A DNA stretch of 64,000 nt from JAIBJN01 sp963784175 (GCA_963784175.1 CAWAQJ010000017.1:62001-126000), one strand, 5' to 3'. Positions 8,901 to 16,965 are shown, counted from the first letter of the stretch. Made by a program: numbers and translations. The notes: generated by a model not told the origin, from the letters alone.

Positions 8901-8928
8901 ATCGAGGCCTCCCGAAGGAGGCCCCGAT
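8901..8928. terminator. Hairpin after 8495-8893 gene
   Basis: GGCCTCC and GGAGGCC pair around a CGAA tetraloop, extended by ATCG/CGAT outside an A-C mismatch. No T run follows on the plus strand; six A's directly precede it, which would be a T run for a minus-strand transcript. It lies 7 bp after the stop and before a non-coding stretch, so termination is the likely role. Confidence 0.6.
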
Positions 8929-9131
8929 TCAGTAGATCGCCTGGAGTGGCAGGGGCGCTGGGATGTCCCCCACGCTGGCTAGGCGATTCCCCGTAGGTCC
9001 TAGGGACACGCCCCTACCTGCGACTACCTCCACTGCCCGTACTGTCGGAAATCAAAGTCGGACCACCCCCTTTCCGTGGTTACGGCCATGATACGTGGTC
9101 CGTCAGGACGACCACCAGGGAAGGAGCGTCC
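8929..9131 (+). other. Non-coding stretch with a possible folded RNA
   Basis: No convincing reading frame. AGGGGCG (8951-8957) pairs with CGCCCCT (9009-9015), extended by two G-C pairs beyond one mismatch. Inside lie CTAGG (8979-8983) pairing with CCTAG (8999-9003) and a small GGG/CCC hairpin at 8960-8969. The multi-stem shape could be a leader of the following VOC gene or an independent RNA; it does not match SRP, 6S, RNase P or a riboswitch I know. Confidence 0.35.
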
Positions 9132-9545
9132 ATGCAGACGATCACGCCCTACCTGTTGTACGAGGACGGCGCAGCCGCGATCGACTGGCTCTCGAAGGCG
9201 TTCGGGTTCGAGGAGCGGCTCCGGTTCGCCGACGACAGCGGGACCGTCACACACGCGGAGCTCACGCTCGGCGACGGCGAGATCTTCCTGGGCCATCCCG
9301 GCCCCGACTACCGGAGCCCGAAGGCCCTGGGCGCCTACACGGACCTCACGCACGTGTACGTCGAGGACGTCGACGCCCACTTTGCCCGCGCGCGAGACGC
9401 CGGGGCAACGATCCACGCGGAGCCCGAGGACCAGCCCTACGGCGACCGGCGCTACGACGCCGAGGATCTCGAAGGCCACCGCTGGTCGTTCGCGCAGCTC
9501 CTGCGCGAGATGCCGGCCGAGGAGTGGGGAGCGACCTCGGCCTAG
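9132..9545 (+). CDS. VOC (glyoxalase/PhnB-like) superfamily protein
   Basis: A 137-residue single-chain VOC protein of the PhnB-like type: MQTITPYLLYEDGAAAIDWL opens the first beta-alpha-beta module, HAELTLGDGEIFLGHPG and VYVEDVDAHFARARDAG follow, and the module ends in DLEGHRWSF. Such proteins form dimers that may bind a metal or a small molecule; fosfomycin, bleomycin and 3-demethylubiquinone relatives share the fold, and the substrate cannot be told. AAGGAG (9121-9126) lies 5 nt before the ATG. It converges on a minus-strand hypothetical gene, with a 4-bp overlap of stops. Confidence 0.85.
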   Translation: MQTITPYLLYEDGAAAIDWLSKAFGFEERLRFADDSGTVTHAELTLGDGEIFLGHPGPDYRSPKALGAYTDLTHVYVEDVDAHFARARDAGATIHAEPEDQPYGDRRYDAEDLEGHRWSFAQLLREMPAEEWGATSA

Positions 9546-9871
9546 GAACGCGGGTCTTCGGCCACGACGACCTTCACTGCGTCCGGGGCCGTCTTCGCCA
9601 CGACCGAATAACGGTTGGTGCTGGCGACGACCTGCTCGATGTCGGGCACGACGTGCCCGGAGACGACGGCGAAGTGCGTCGGCTCGGCCCTGACCGCCTC
9701 GTACTCGGACATCGTCAGACTGATCGGGTCCGTGCAGCCTTCGTCACCGCACTCGCAGAGGTAGTCGGTCGCCTCGACCGTCGCGAGGCCGACGTTCACC
9801 TGCTTGATGCGCTCGTTGACCTCGCGGAAGAGGGTCTCGTTCCGGGCGACCCGCTCTTCTCTCGCTCCCAT
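9542..9871 (-). CDS. Hypothetical protein with CxCGxxxC cluster, 109 aa
   Basis: Function unknown. An N-terminal helix (EERVARNETLFREVNERIKQ) is followed by CECGDEGC, three cysteines that could hold a metal, then ISLTMSEYEAVRAEPTHF and a VVPDIEQVV segment. Similar small proteins with this Cys cluster are common hypothetical genes in Actinomycetota. It is the last gene of a minus-strand run after sufS, sufU and the Rieske gene (25-bp gap), which makes a redox or metal role thinkable but unproven. Its stop overlaps the VOC stop by 4 bp. Confidence 0.75.
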   Translation of the reverse strand: MGAREERVARNETLFREVNERIKQVNVGLATVEATDYLCECGDEGCTDPISLTMSEYEAVRAEPTHFAVVSGHVVPDIEQVVASTNRYSVVAKTAPDAVKVVVAEDPRS

Positions 9872-9896
9872 CGGGGCCAGTCTAGTCCCGAAGGGG

Positions 9897-10211
9897 CTAA
9901 GGCACGACGACGCGCACGACGCCGTCGTCGACCTGCACCTCGAACGTGTCGACCGGGATGTACGCGGGAAGCGTCAGCGCCCGGCCCGTCCGAACGTCGA
10001 AGCGGGAGCCGTGCCGCGGGCAGATGGCCACGCACTCGGCGGGCTCGAAGTCACCCTCGCAGAGCGGCCCGTCGTCGTGTGAGCAGCGGTCCTCGATCGC
10101 GTAGAACTCGCCGTCGCAGTTGTAGACGCCGATCGTGAGCTGGCCGTCGCGCACGATTCTCACCTCGCCCGGCGGGAAGTCCTCGACCGGGCCGACGATC
10201 AACTCGCCCAC
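9897..10211 (-). CDS. Rieske-type [2Fe-2S] ferredoxin
   Basis: A 104-residue soluble Rieske protein. The cluster ligands are CSH (in EDRCSHDDGPLCEG) and CPRH (in AICPRHGSRFD), giving the C-x-H ... C-x2-H pattern of ferredoxin-type Rieske proteins. No signal or membrane segment, so it works in the cytoplasm, probably as an electron carrier. GTG at 10211 is chosen because it lies 2 nt after the sufU stop and begins the fold; the longer upstream frame runs inside sufU. A Rieske gene after sufS-sufU is a recurring actinobacterial arrangement. Confidence 0.88.
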   Translation of the reverse strand: MGELIVGPVEDFPPGEVRIVRDGQLTIGVYNCDGEFYAIEDRCSHDDGPLCEGDFEPAECVAICPRHGSRFDVRTGRALTLPAYIPVDTFEVQVDDGVVRVVVP

Positions 10212-10213
10212 GA

Positions 10214-10642
10214 CTAGGAGAGCTCGAGCTCCTCGAGCCCGGCCCACTCGTCGGGGAGCGGGGTCCCTTTGCCCTTGTGCAGCGCGACCTTGAGAACGCC
10301 CAGGCCGAGGAGGGCGCACTTGAGGCGAACCGGCGAGAGCGGGATGCCGACCTCTTCCAGGAGCTCGTCGCGGGACATGGTGGCGACCTCCTGGGCCGTG
10401 CGGCCCTTGACCATGTCCATCAGCATCGAGGTCGCCGCCTGGCTGATCGCGCAGCCCCGCCCCTGGAACTTGACGTCCGCGATCGTGTCGCCCTCGAAGG
10501 CGACTGCGATCGAGACCTCGTCGCCGCAGAGCGGGTTCTGCCCCTCCGCCACGGCGTCGGCGTCGTCGATGACCCCGTGCCCGTGCGGGTTCTTGTAGTG
10601 GTCGAGGATGACCTCGCGGTAGAGGCTGTCGAGCTCGCTCAT
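10214..10642 (-). CDS. sufU: SufU, Fe-S assembly protein
   Basis: A 142-residue IscU-fold protein with the three conserved cysteines: NPLCGDE, GRGCAISQAATSML and VRLKCALLGL. The insertion between the second and third Cys (KGRTAQEVATMSRDELLEEV) is the mark of SufU against IscU. SufU accepts persulfide from SufS through a zinc site and passes sulfur to the SufBCD scaffold. The start follows the sufS stop directly (TAG-ATG, no gap). Confidence 0.94.
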   Translation of the reverse strand: MSELDSLYREVILDHYKNPHGHGVIDDADAVAEGQNPLCGDEVSIAVAFEGDTIADVKFQGRGCAISQAATSMLMDMVKGRTAQEVATMSRDELLEEVGIPLSPVRLKCALLGLGVLKVALHKGKGTPLPDEWAGLEELELS

Positions 10643-11887
10643 CTATGAAAAGAGCTTACGCGCCTTGAGCAGGCCGTCGACGAGGCTGTCGATCTCCTCC
10701 GGGAGCGTGTAGAGGTAGAAGCTCGCGCGTGTCGTGGCGTTCACGCCCAGCCGTGTCATGAGGGGCTGGTTGCAGTGATGGCCGGCGCGGACTGCGACGC
10801 CGTCCGCGTCGACGACCTGCGCGACGTCGTGCGGATGGACTCCCTCGAGGTTGAACGAGACGATGCCCGCACGCCGGTCGGGCGGCGGCCCGTAGAGCGT
10901 CAGGCCGGGAACCTCCGACAGCCGCTCCCAGGCGTACATGGTCAGCTCGGCTTCGTGCTCCTCGATCGCCGGAAGCCCGATCTCCGTCAGGTAGTCGATG
11001 GCGGCGCCCAGGCCGACCGCCTGCGCGATCGGCGGCGTCCCCGCCTCGTACTTGTGCGGCAGCGTGTTCCAGGTCGTCTTCTCGACGGTGACCTTGCTGA
11101 TCATCTCGCCGCCGAGCTCGAACGGTGACATCCGCTCGAGTAGCTCCCGCTTCCCCCACAGGACGCCGATGCCGCTCGGACCGCACATCTTGTGCCCCGT
11201 GAAGGCCAGGAAGTCGCAGCCGAGCGCGCGAACGTCCAGCGGCCTGTGCGGAGCAGCCTGCGCAGCGTCGACCACGACGACGGCGTCGCGCTCGTGCGCC
11301 CAGGCCGAGATCCGCTCGACCGGGTTGATCGTGCCGAGCGAGTTCGAGACCAGCCCGACGGCGATGAGCTTCACGCGCCCGCGCTTCTCCAGCTCCTCGA
11401 GCGCGTCGAGGCGAAGCTCCCCGTTGTCGTCGATCGGGATGGCCGCGAAGTCGGCGCCCGTGCGCCCGGCGATGTACTGCCACGGAACGAAGTTCGAGTG
11501 GTGCTCGAGCTCGGTGGCGAGCACGAGGTCACCGGGGCCGAGGTTGTCGAGGCCCCAGGCGTAGGCGACCAGGTTGAGCCCTTCGGTCGCGTTGCGCGTG
11601 AAGATGACCTCGGCAGTCGTCTCGGCGTTCACGAACGCCTGCGCCTTCCGGCGGGCGCCGTCGTAGGCCGCGTCTGAGCGGAGCCCGAGCTCGTAGACGG
11701 CCCGGTGGACGTTCGCGTACGACGTCTCGTAGAAGTCGCGCAGCGTGTCGAGCACCTGGCGCGGCTTCTGCGAGGAGTTCGCCGAGTCGAGGTAGGCGAG
11801 CGGCTTGCCGTGAATCTGCTGCTCGAAGATGGGGAAGTCGGCGCGCAGCTTGCGCGCGTCGAGCTTCGGCTGAGCCGTCACGGCCAT
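10643..11887 (-). CDS. sufS: Cysteine desulfurase SufS
   Basis: A 414-residue PLP enzyme that strips sulfur from cysteine for Fe-S clusters. The Schiff-base Lys is in FTGHKMCGPSG, the PLP site includes DAAQAAPHRP, and the catalytic Cys lies in VRAGHHCNQP, the group II (SufS/CsdA) context. The N-terminal DFPIFEQ and AYLDSANSSQKP are typical. It leads a minus-strand unit with sufU, a Rieske protein and a hypothetical gene, and is cut off from sufCBD by a methyltransferase and a plus-strand gene. Confidence 0.95.
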   Translation of the reverse strand: MAVTAQPKLDARKLRADFPIFEQQIHGKPLAYLDSANSSQKPRQVLDTLRDFYETSYANVHRAVYELGLRSDAAYDGARRKAQAFVNAETTAEVIFTRNATEGLNLVAYAWGLDNLGPGDLVLATELEHHSNFVPWQYIAGRTGADFAAIPIDDNGELRLDALEELEKRGRVKLIAVGLVSNSLGTINPVERISAWAHERDAVVVVDAAQAAPHRPLDVRALGCDFLAFTGHKMCGPSGIGVLWGKRELLERMSPFELGGEMISKVTVEKTTWNTLPHKYEAGTPPIAQAVGLGAAIDYLTEIGLPAIEEHEAELTMYAWERLSEVPGLTLYGPPPDRRAGIVSFNLEGVHPHDVAQVVDADGVAVRAGHHCNQPLMTRLGVNATTRASFYLYTLPEEIDSLVDGLLKARKLFS

Positions 11888-11982
11888 GGGACCTATCGTA
11901 CCGACGGCCTTCCGGCGCTCACGTACGCTGGTTGTGCATCTCGGTATCCATTCCGACCGCTTGATTCTGGAGGAGACGGAGC

Positions 11983-12372
11983 ATGGACCGATTCACCGGC
12001 GGTTGCCTGTGCGGCAACGTCCGAATCGAGGCGTCGGGACTCCCCTACCGGGTCGGCATTTGCCACTGTCTCGACTGCCGCAAGCATCATGGCGCCCTTT
12101 TTCACGCCTCCGCGGTGTTCCCCCAGGATGCGGTGACGATCGACGGCGAGACACGCGACTACCTCGGGCGGTTTTTCTGTCCCCGCTGCGGCTCCTCCGT
12201 TTTCGCACGCAGCGCAGACGAAATCGAAGTGAACCTGGGATCCCTGGATTCCCCTGACCAACTGAGGCCGACCTACGAGCTCTGGACCATCCGTCGCGAG
12301 TCCTGGTTGCCGCCGTTTCCGCTCGAGAGACGATACGACCGCGATCGTGACGCCACGGGTCGCGGCGCGTGA
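11983..12372 (+). CDS. GFA (CENP-V/Gfa) family zinc protein
   Basis: A 129-residue protein of the glutathione-dependent formaldehyde-activating family. Zinc ligands are visible as GGCLCGNV, CHCLDCRK and FFCPRCGSSVF. Many members are not true Gfa enzymes, so the activity is open; actinobacteria generally use mycothiol. It stands alone on the plus strand between two minus-strand halves of the suf region, with GGAGG about 11-15 nt before the ATG. Its GC content is a little lower than neighbouring genes, compatible with, but not proof of, later insertion. Confidence 0.86.
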   Translation: MDRFTGGCLCGNVRIEASGLPYRVGICHCLDCRKHHGALFHASAVFPQDAVTIDGETRDYLGRFFCPRCGSSVFARSADEIEVNLGSLDSPDQLRPTYELWTIRRESWLPPFPLERRYDRDRDATGRGA

Positions 12373-12386
12373 CCGGCCGCGTGCGG

Positions 12387-13040
12387 TCACGCACGCTGAG
12401 GCCGCTCGAGCGCAGCCGCCTGCCAGACGAAGCCCTTGGACTCCGCGACGAGCGCGAGCCCGTGCCGCTCAGCGGCTGCGACGACGCGCTCCGGCGAGTG
12501 CACCCAGGAGCGGTACTCCCAGCGGAGCACTCGCGCGAGGACGTTCATCGTCCCGAAGACCAGCCGAAGCAGCGGGCGCGGGCGGGGGAAGCTCATGACC
12601 AGATACCGCTGCGCGCGCCCGGCTGCGGCTCCGACGAGGGCCTCGTAGTCCGGATAGCAGCAGACGACGCGGTGCATGATCACGGCGTCGGCCGGGCCGG
12701 CCAGCTCCGGGTCGCTGACGACGTCGCCCAGGCGCCGGTCCACCCGGTCATCGAGGCCGCGCTCGCGAAGCAGCTCGTGCGCCGCGGCCTCGTATTCCGG
12801 CGAGAGCTCGAGGTTCGTCGCGCGAGCTGCGCCCATCCTGAGCAGCTCGACCTGGATCGCCCCGACGCCGCCGCCGATCTCGAGGAGGGAGGCGCCGTCG
12901 ATCCCGCGCTCACGCAGGAAGCCGACCATCCGCTCGGCGGTGTCGTCCAGCCCTTTGCGCTCGTAGCGCCGCACGTCCCTGCGGGCGGCACGCTTGGAGA
13001 AGAGGGAGGTGTAGCCGCGCGGAGGCTGGCAGCAACTCAA
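12387..13040 (-). CDS. SAM-dependent methyltransferase with N-terminal CC motif
   Basis: A 217-residue class I methyltransferase. The SAM site is LLEIGGGVGAIQVELL, followed by ATNLELSPEY and GDVVSDPELAGPADAV. The N-terminus reads SCCQPPRGYTSLFSKRAARR, a Cys-pair plus GY pattern that recurs in an actinobacterial methyltransferase family of unknown substrate. TTG at 13040 is preferred since it places this motif at the N-terminus and lies 5 nt after the sufD stop; a longer frame upstream is only the shadow of sufD. Position suggests co-transcription with sufCBD. Confidence 0.78.
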   Translation of the reverse strand: MSCCQPPRGYTSLFSKRAARRDVRRYERKGLDDTAERMVGFLRERGIDGASLLEIGGGVGAIQVELLRMGAARATNLELSPEYEAAAHELLRERGLDDRVDRRLGDVVSDPELAGPADAVIMHRVVCCYPDYEALVGAAAGRAQRYLVMSFPRPRPLLRLVFGTMNVLARVLRWEYRSWVHSPERVVAAAERHGLALVAESKGFVWQAAALERPQRA

Positions 13041-13045
13041 GGCGG

Positions 13046-14212
13046 CTAGGCCGCGAGGAGGCGCGCCTCGAGCACACTCTGGAGCGCGTCGCGCACCGGC
13101 TCGAGCTCGATGCGGTCGAAGATCTCCTGGTAGAACCCGCGCACGATCAGTAGCTGGGCCTCTTCCTTGGAGAGCCCGCGGGCCATGCAGTAGAAGAGCT
13201 CGTCGCGGTTCACCTGCGAGACGGTGGCGCCGTGCGTGCACCGGACGTCGTTGGCGAGGATCTCGAGGCCGGGAATCGAGTCCGCGTGCGCGTCGGGCGA
13301 CAGCAGCAGGTTGCGGTTCTCCTGGTAGGCGTTGGTGCGCTGCGCGTCCTTCGCCACCTTGATCATCCCGCGCCAAACGGCGGTGGCCTTGTCGCGGAGC
13401 ACACCCTTGAACGCGAAGTCCGAGGTCGTGTTCGGCGCCAGGTGAGCCTGGAGCGTGTCGTAGTCCAGGTGCTGCTCGCCGTCGGCGAAGTACGCGCCGG
13501 TCACCCGCGAGGTCGCGCCGGCGCCGGCGAGGTCGTTCTCGATCGTGACCTTGCCCTTGCGGGAGCCGAAGCCCCCGGCGACCCAGTCGAGCTCGGCGTC
13601 GCGGGCAACGGTGGCGCGGTGCGTGGCGAAATGCCACGTCTCGCGGGAAAGGTTCTGGATGGAGACGAACTCGAGCTTCGCGCCTTCCTCGACGAAGATC
13701 TCGGAGACCGCGTTGGAGTAGGACTCCAGGTCGGTCGAGGCGGACGCCGACTCCTCGATGAGCGTGAAGCGCGCGCCCTTTTCGGCGACCACGAGGAGGC
13801 GCCAGAAGTGGGCTCCGCCCGGCGTCGAGTTGCCGACGCGGACGTAGAGCGGCTTCTCCAGCTCGACGCCTGCGGGGACATGGACGAGGAGGCCGTGCTT
13901 CCAGAGCGCCGCGTTGTGCGCCGTGAGCTTGTCGGTGGCCTCGACGAGGGTCCCGAGCTTCTCGTGGTCTTCCAGCGGCGCGAACGTGATCCCCTCCGGA
14001 GCGCGGACGATCTCGATGCCGCCTTCGGTCGCCTCGGCGACACCGGCCGCGTCGATCTCGAGCATGCTCTCGCCGCCCGAAACGGCCTGGGCGCCGTTGA
14101 CCGAGAACGCCTCCGGGTCGAACCCCCGCAGGTTCGTGAAGCGCCAGTGCTCGTCCGAGGTGCTCGGGAGCGGCAGCGCGTGGTAGCGCTCGAGTGCCTG
14201 CTCCCTACTCAC
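13046..14212 (-). CDS. sufD: Fe-S assembly protein SufD
   Basis: A 388-residue parallel beta-helix subunit of the SufBC2D scaffold. The C-terminal core (HGATVSQVNRDELFYCMARG and GFYQEIFDRIE) is the SufB/D signature, and the N-terminal half (LEKPLYVRVGNSTPGGAHFW) matches SufD. GTG at 14212 is inferred: it overlaps the upstream VOC stop by 8 nt and begins SREQALERYHALPLP, the usual SufD start; the frame upstream of it is low-complexity shadow. Confidence 0.93.
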   Translation of the reverse strand: MSREQALERYHALPLPSTSDEHWRFTNLRGFDPEAFSVNGAQAVSGGESMLEIDAAGVAEATEGGIEIVRAPEGITFAPLEDHEKLGTLVEATDKLTAHNAALWKHGLLVHVPAGVELEKPLYVRVGNSTPGGAHFWRLLVVAEKGARFTLIEESASASTDLESYSNAVSEIFVEEGAKLEFVSIQNLSRETWHFATHRATVARDAELDWVAGGFGSRKGKVTIENDLAGAGATSRVTGAYFADGEQHLDYDTLQAHLAPNTTSDFAFKGVLRDKATAVWRGMIKVAKDAQRTNAYQENRNLLLSPDAHADSIPGLEILANDVRCTHGATVSQVNRDELFYCMARGLSKEEAQLLIVRGFYQEIFDRIELEPVRDALQSVLEARLLAA

Positions 14213-14573
14213 TCGGCGCGTACCTCCTGTGCAGCATGAGCGCGTTGCCGTCCGGATCGCGGAAGAACGCCATGTGGCAGACGCCCGTGTCCAGCGTTTC
14301 GCCCTGGAAGTCGACGCCCTTCGCCTCGAGCTCGCGCCGCGCCTCGGCGACGTTCGGAACCCGCAGCGCGATGTGCGCCGTGTGCGGCCCCGTGAAGGGC
14401 TGGCCGACGTTGGACGGGTCGACGAGGTACAGGCTGACGTTGCCGGTCTCGAACTCCGGCCAGCCAACGACGCCGGGTGTCCGCACCAGACCCAGCGTCT
14501 CCTCGTAGAACTGCGTGGAACGCTCGAGGTCTGTGACCGGCACGGACACGAAGTCCGTCCGCTCGACGATCAA
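14205..14573 (-). CDS. VOC (glyoxalase-like) protein inside suf operon
   Basis: A 122-residue VOC-fold protein: ERTDFVSVPVTDLERSTQFY, then LGLVRTPGVVGWPEFETGNV, HIALRVPNVAEARRELEAKG and FFRDPDGNALMLHRRY. It could be a small-molecule binding or lyase protein; nothing ties it to known Fe-S assembly. TTG at 14573 is chosen over the upstream ATG at 14645 because GGAGGG precedes it by 9 nt and the longer version would translate a 12-bp palindrome. It lies between sufB and sufD and overlaps sufD by 8 nt, so its expression is tied to the suf operon. Confidence 0.8.
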   Translation of the reverse strand: MIVERTDFVSVPVTDLERSTQFYEETLGLVRTPGVVGWPEFETGNVSLYLVDPSNVGQPFTGPHTAHIALRVPNVAEARRELEAKGVDFQGETLDTGVCHMAFFRDPDGNALMLHRRYAPSE

Positions 14574-14596
14574 CCGACCGAACCCTCCATCTGTAA

Positions 14597-14623
14597 CACG
14601 GGGGAACCCATGGTTCCCCCGTG
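14597..14623 (-). terminator. Perfect 12-bp hairpin between sufB and the VOC-sufD genes
   Basis: CACGGGGGAACC (14597-14608) pairs perfectly with GGTTCCCCCGTG (14612-14623) around a three-base loop, about 26 bp after the sufB stop. No T run follows in the minus direction, so it may be a partial terminator, an mRNA-processing or stability element, or a pause that sets the sufCB to sufD ratio. Confidence 0.55.
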
Positions 14624-14648
14624 GGCCCCCTCCTTCGAAGCCCACGTG

Positions 14649-16076
14649 CTACCCAACGGATCCCTCCATCTGCAGCTGGATGAGCCGGTTCAGCTCGACC
14701 GCGTACTCGAGCGGGAGCTCCTTCGTGATCGGCTCGACGAAGCCCGAGACGATCATCGCGGCCGCCTCGGCCTCGGAGAGCCCGCGGCTCATGAGGTAGA
14801 AGAGCTGCTCCTCGCCGATCTTCGAGACGGTGGCCTCGTGCCCGACGTCCACGTCGTTCTCGTCGATGCGGATGTACGGGTACGTGTCCGTGCGCGACTC
14901 GTCGTCGAGGATGAGCGCGTCGCAGACGACCTTCGAGCGCGCGCCGTGAGCGCCCTTGGCCACCTCGAGGAGCCCGCGGTAGCTGGAGCGGCCGCCGTCC
15001 TTCGAGATCGACTTGGACGTGATCACCGAGGTCGTATTCGGCGCGACGTGGACGGCCTTGCCGCCCGCGTCCTGGTGCTGGCCGTCGCCCGCGAAGGCGA
15101 TCGAGAGCACCTCGCCGTGCGCGCCCTCGCCCATGAGCCAGATGGCCGGGTACTTCATCGTCTGCTTCGACCCGAGGTTCCCGTCCACCCACTCCATGGT
15201 CGCGTTCTCGTAGGCGACCGCGCGCTTCGTGACGAGGTTGTAGACGTTGTTCGACCAGTTCTGAATCGTCGTGTAGCGGCAGCGACCGCCCGGCTTGACG
15301 ATGATCTCGACGACCGCCGAGTGCAGCGAGTCGGTCGTGTAGATCGGGGCGGTGCAGCCCTCGACGTAGTGCACGTAGGCGCCCTCGTCCACGATGATCA
15401 GCGTGCGCTCGAACTGGCCCATGTTCTCCGCGTTGATGCGGAAATAGGCCTGGAGCGGCATCTCGATCGAGACGCCGGGGGGCACGTAGATGAACGACCC
15501 GCCCGACCAGACGGCCGAGTTGAGCGCGGCGAACTTGTTGTCGTTCTGCGGGATGATCGTCCCGAAGTACTGGCGGACGAGCTCCTCGTGCTCGCGCAGG
15601 CCCGAGTCCATGTCGAGGAAGAGCACGCCCTTCGCCTCGAGGTCGGCCTGGAGCTTGTGGTAGACGACCTCCGACTCGTACTGCGCGCCGACGCCGGCGA
15701 GGAACTTGCGCTCGGCCTCCGGGATGCCGAGGCGATCCCAGGTCTGCTTGATGTCGGGCGGCAGGTCCTCCCAGGACTTCGCCTGGTTCTCGGTCGGCTT
15801 GATGTAGTAGTAGATGTTGTCGAAGTCGATGCCCGAGAGGTCGCCGCCCCATTCGGGCATCGGACGGGCCATGAAGTAGTCGTAGGACTTCAGACGGAAG
15901 TCCCGCATCCACTGGGGCTCGTCCTTGTGCGCCGAGATCGCCTCAACGATCTCGCGCGAGAGCCCGCGCTGCGACTTGAAGAAGTAGTTCTCGGGATCGT
16001 GAAAACCGAACTTGTAGTCGTTGCCGATCTCCGCAACGACCTGGGTCTCTGGAGTGACGATCTCTGGAGTCGCCAT
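14649..16076 (-). CDS. sufB: Fe-S assembly protein SufB
   Basis: A 475-residue scaffold protein that builds clusters with SufC and SufD. Nearly every SufB landmark is present: YKFGFHDPENYFFKSQRGLS at the N-terminus, DNIYYYIKPTENQAKSW, the core GGRCRYTTIQNWSNNVYNLV, the VAPNTTSVITSKSISKDGGR stretch and the C-terminal HEATVSKIGEEQLFYLMSRG. The conserved core Cys and SufC-contact region are intact and no intein is present, unlike many mycobacterial SufB. The ATG overlaps the sufC stop by one base (TGATG). Confidence 0.97.
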   Translation of the reverse strand: MATPEIVTPETQVVAEIGNDYKFGFHDPENYFFKSQRGLSREIVEAISAHKDEPQWMRDFRLKSYDYFMARPMPEWGGDLSGIDFDNIYYYIKPTENQAKSWEDLPPDIKQTWDRLGIPEAERKFLAGVGAQYESEVVYHKLQADLEAKGVLFLDMDSGLREHEELVRQYFGTIIPQNDNKFAALNSAVWSGGSFIYVPPGVSIEMPLQAYFRINAENMGQFERTLIIVDEGAYVHYVEGCTAPIYTTDSLHSAVVEIIVKPGGRCRYTTIQNWSNNVYNLVTKRAVAYENATMEWVDGNLGSKQTMKYPAIWLMGEGAHGEVLSIAFAGDGQHQDAGGKAVHVAPNTTSVITSKSISKDGGRSSYRGLLEVAKGAHGARSKVVCDALILDDESRTDTYPYIRIDENDVDVGHEATVSKIGEEQLFYLMSRGLSEAEAAAMIVSGFVEPITKELPLEYAVELNRLIQLQMEGSVG

Positions 16077-16849
16077 CAGGCTGCCTCCTCCTCTACTCCG
16101 AAAGCCTTGTAGCCCTCGGCTTCGAGCTGCTCGGCGAGCTCGGGCCCGCCTTCACGAACGATACGCCCGTCGACGAACACGTGCACGAAGTCGGGCTTCA
16201 CGTAGTTCAGGATCCGCTGGTAGTGCGTGATCACGAGAGCGCCCGTCTCGGGGCCGACGAGGCTCCGCACGCCCGACGCAACGACCCGTAGGGCGTCGAT
16301 GTCGAGGCCGGAGTCGGTCTCGTCGAGCACCGCCATCCGCGGGCGGAGCATGGCCATCTGCAGGATCTCGACACGTTTCTTCTCGCCGCCCGAGAAGCCG
16401 TCGTTGAGATACCTGCCGGCCATCTCCTTCGGAACCTGGAGCTCCTTCATGGCAGCGTCGAGCTGCTTGCGGAACTCGGGAATCTTCACGGGGTCGTCCT
16501 CGCCGCCGTTCGCGGCCTTGCGCATCGCGTTGACGGCCGAGCGCAGGAAGGCCGCCACGGTCACGCCCGGGACGGCGTGCGGGTACTGGAACGCGAGGAA
16601 GAGGCCGCGCTGCGCGCGCTCGTCCGCCCCGAGCTCCAGGATCGACTCGCCGTCGAGGAGGATGTCCCCGCCGGTGATCTGGTACGCGGGGTGTCCCATG
16701 AGCGCGTACGCGAGCGTGGACTTGCCCGAGCCGTTCGGGCCCATGATCGCGTGCACCTCGTTGGAATCCACGGCGAGGTCGAGCCCGCGGACGATCTCGG
16801 TCCCGTCCTCGGTGGCGACGTGCAGATTTTTGATCTCGAGCAGAGACAA
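16076..16849 (-). CDS. sufC: Fe-S assembly ATPase SufC
   Basis: A 257-residue ABC-type ATPase that drives shape changes of SufB-SufD. Walker A is MGPNGSGKSTLAYALMG, the signature is NDGFSGGEKKRVEILQ, Walker B AVLDETDSGLDIDAL and the switch His is in LVITHYQRIL. The FSGGEKKR and ETDSGLDIDAL forms are specific for SufC. TTG at 16849 fits the usual start (SLLEIKNLHV); a GTG at 16861 is possible. sufC leads the unit here, unlike the usual actinobacterial order with sufB first and sufC after sufD. Confidence 0.95.
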   Translation of the reverse strand: MSLLEIKNLHVATEDGTEIVRGLDLAVDSNEVHAIMGPNGSGKSTLAYALMGHPAYQITGGDILLDGESILELGADERAQRGLFLAFQYPHAVPGVTVAAFLRSAVNAMRKAANGGEDDPVKIPEFRKQLDAAMKELQVPKEMAGRYLNDGFSGGEKKRVEILQMAMLRPRMAVLDETDSGLDIDALRVVASGVRSLVGPETGALVITHYQRILNYVKPDFVHVFVDGRIVREGGPELAEQLEAEGYKAFGVEEEAA

Positions 16850-16857
16850 TGCTTGTA

Positions 16858-16869
16858 ACACCCCGGTGT
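16858..16869 (-). promoter_or_regulatory. Inverted repeat just before sufC
   Basis: ACACC-CC-GGTGT lies 9 bp upstream of the sufC start, and CGGCT-TGGAG-AGCCG lies at 16881-16895. Either could be an operator or a 5'-UTR hairpin in the 116-bp region shared with tatA. No sufR-type regulator gene is visible in the window. Confidence 0.3.
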
Positions 16870-16953
16870 CTATCGGGAAACGGCTTGGAGAGCCGCTTCG
16901 TGACAGGGACAGTGTAGCTGCTGGCGTGTGGCGGCCATCCGCTCTCATGCTGG

Positions 16954-16959
16954 TATCCT
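16954..16959 (+). promoter_or_regulatory. Candidate -10 box (TATCCT) of tatA, leaderless start
   Basis: TATCCT ends six bases before the tatA ATG, the same spacing as the TAAGCT box before the gene at 8495. There is no Shine-Dalgarno before the ATG. Transcription starting at the A of ATG would give a leaderless message, common in Actinomycetota. Confidence 0.4.
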
Positions 16960-16965
16960 GAGTCC

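Noticed and set aside
8948..9018. SRP, 6S or tRNA-like RNA
   Set aside because: No conserved SRP tetraloop/asymmetric loop, no 6S bubble and no cloverleaf with anticodon arm; kept only as a weak structured candidate.
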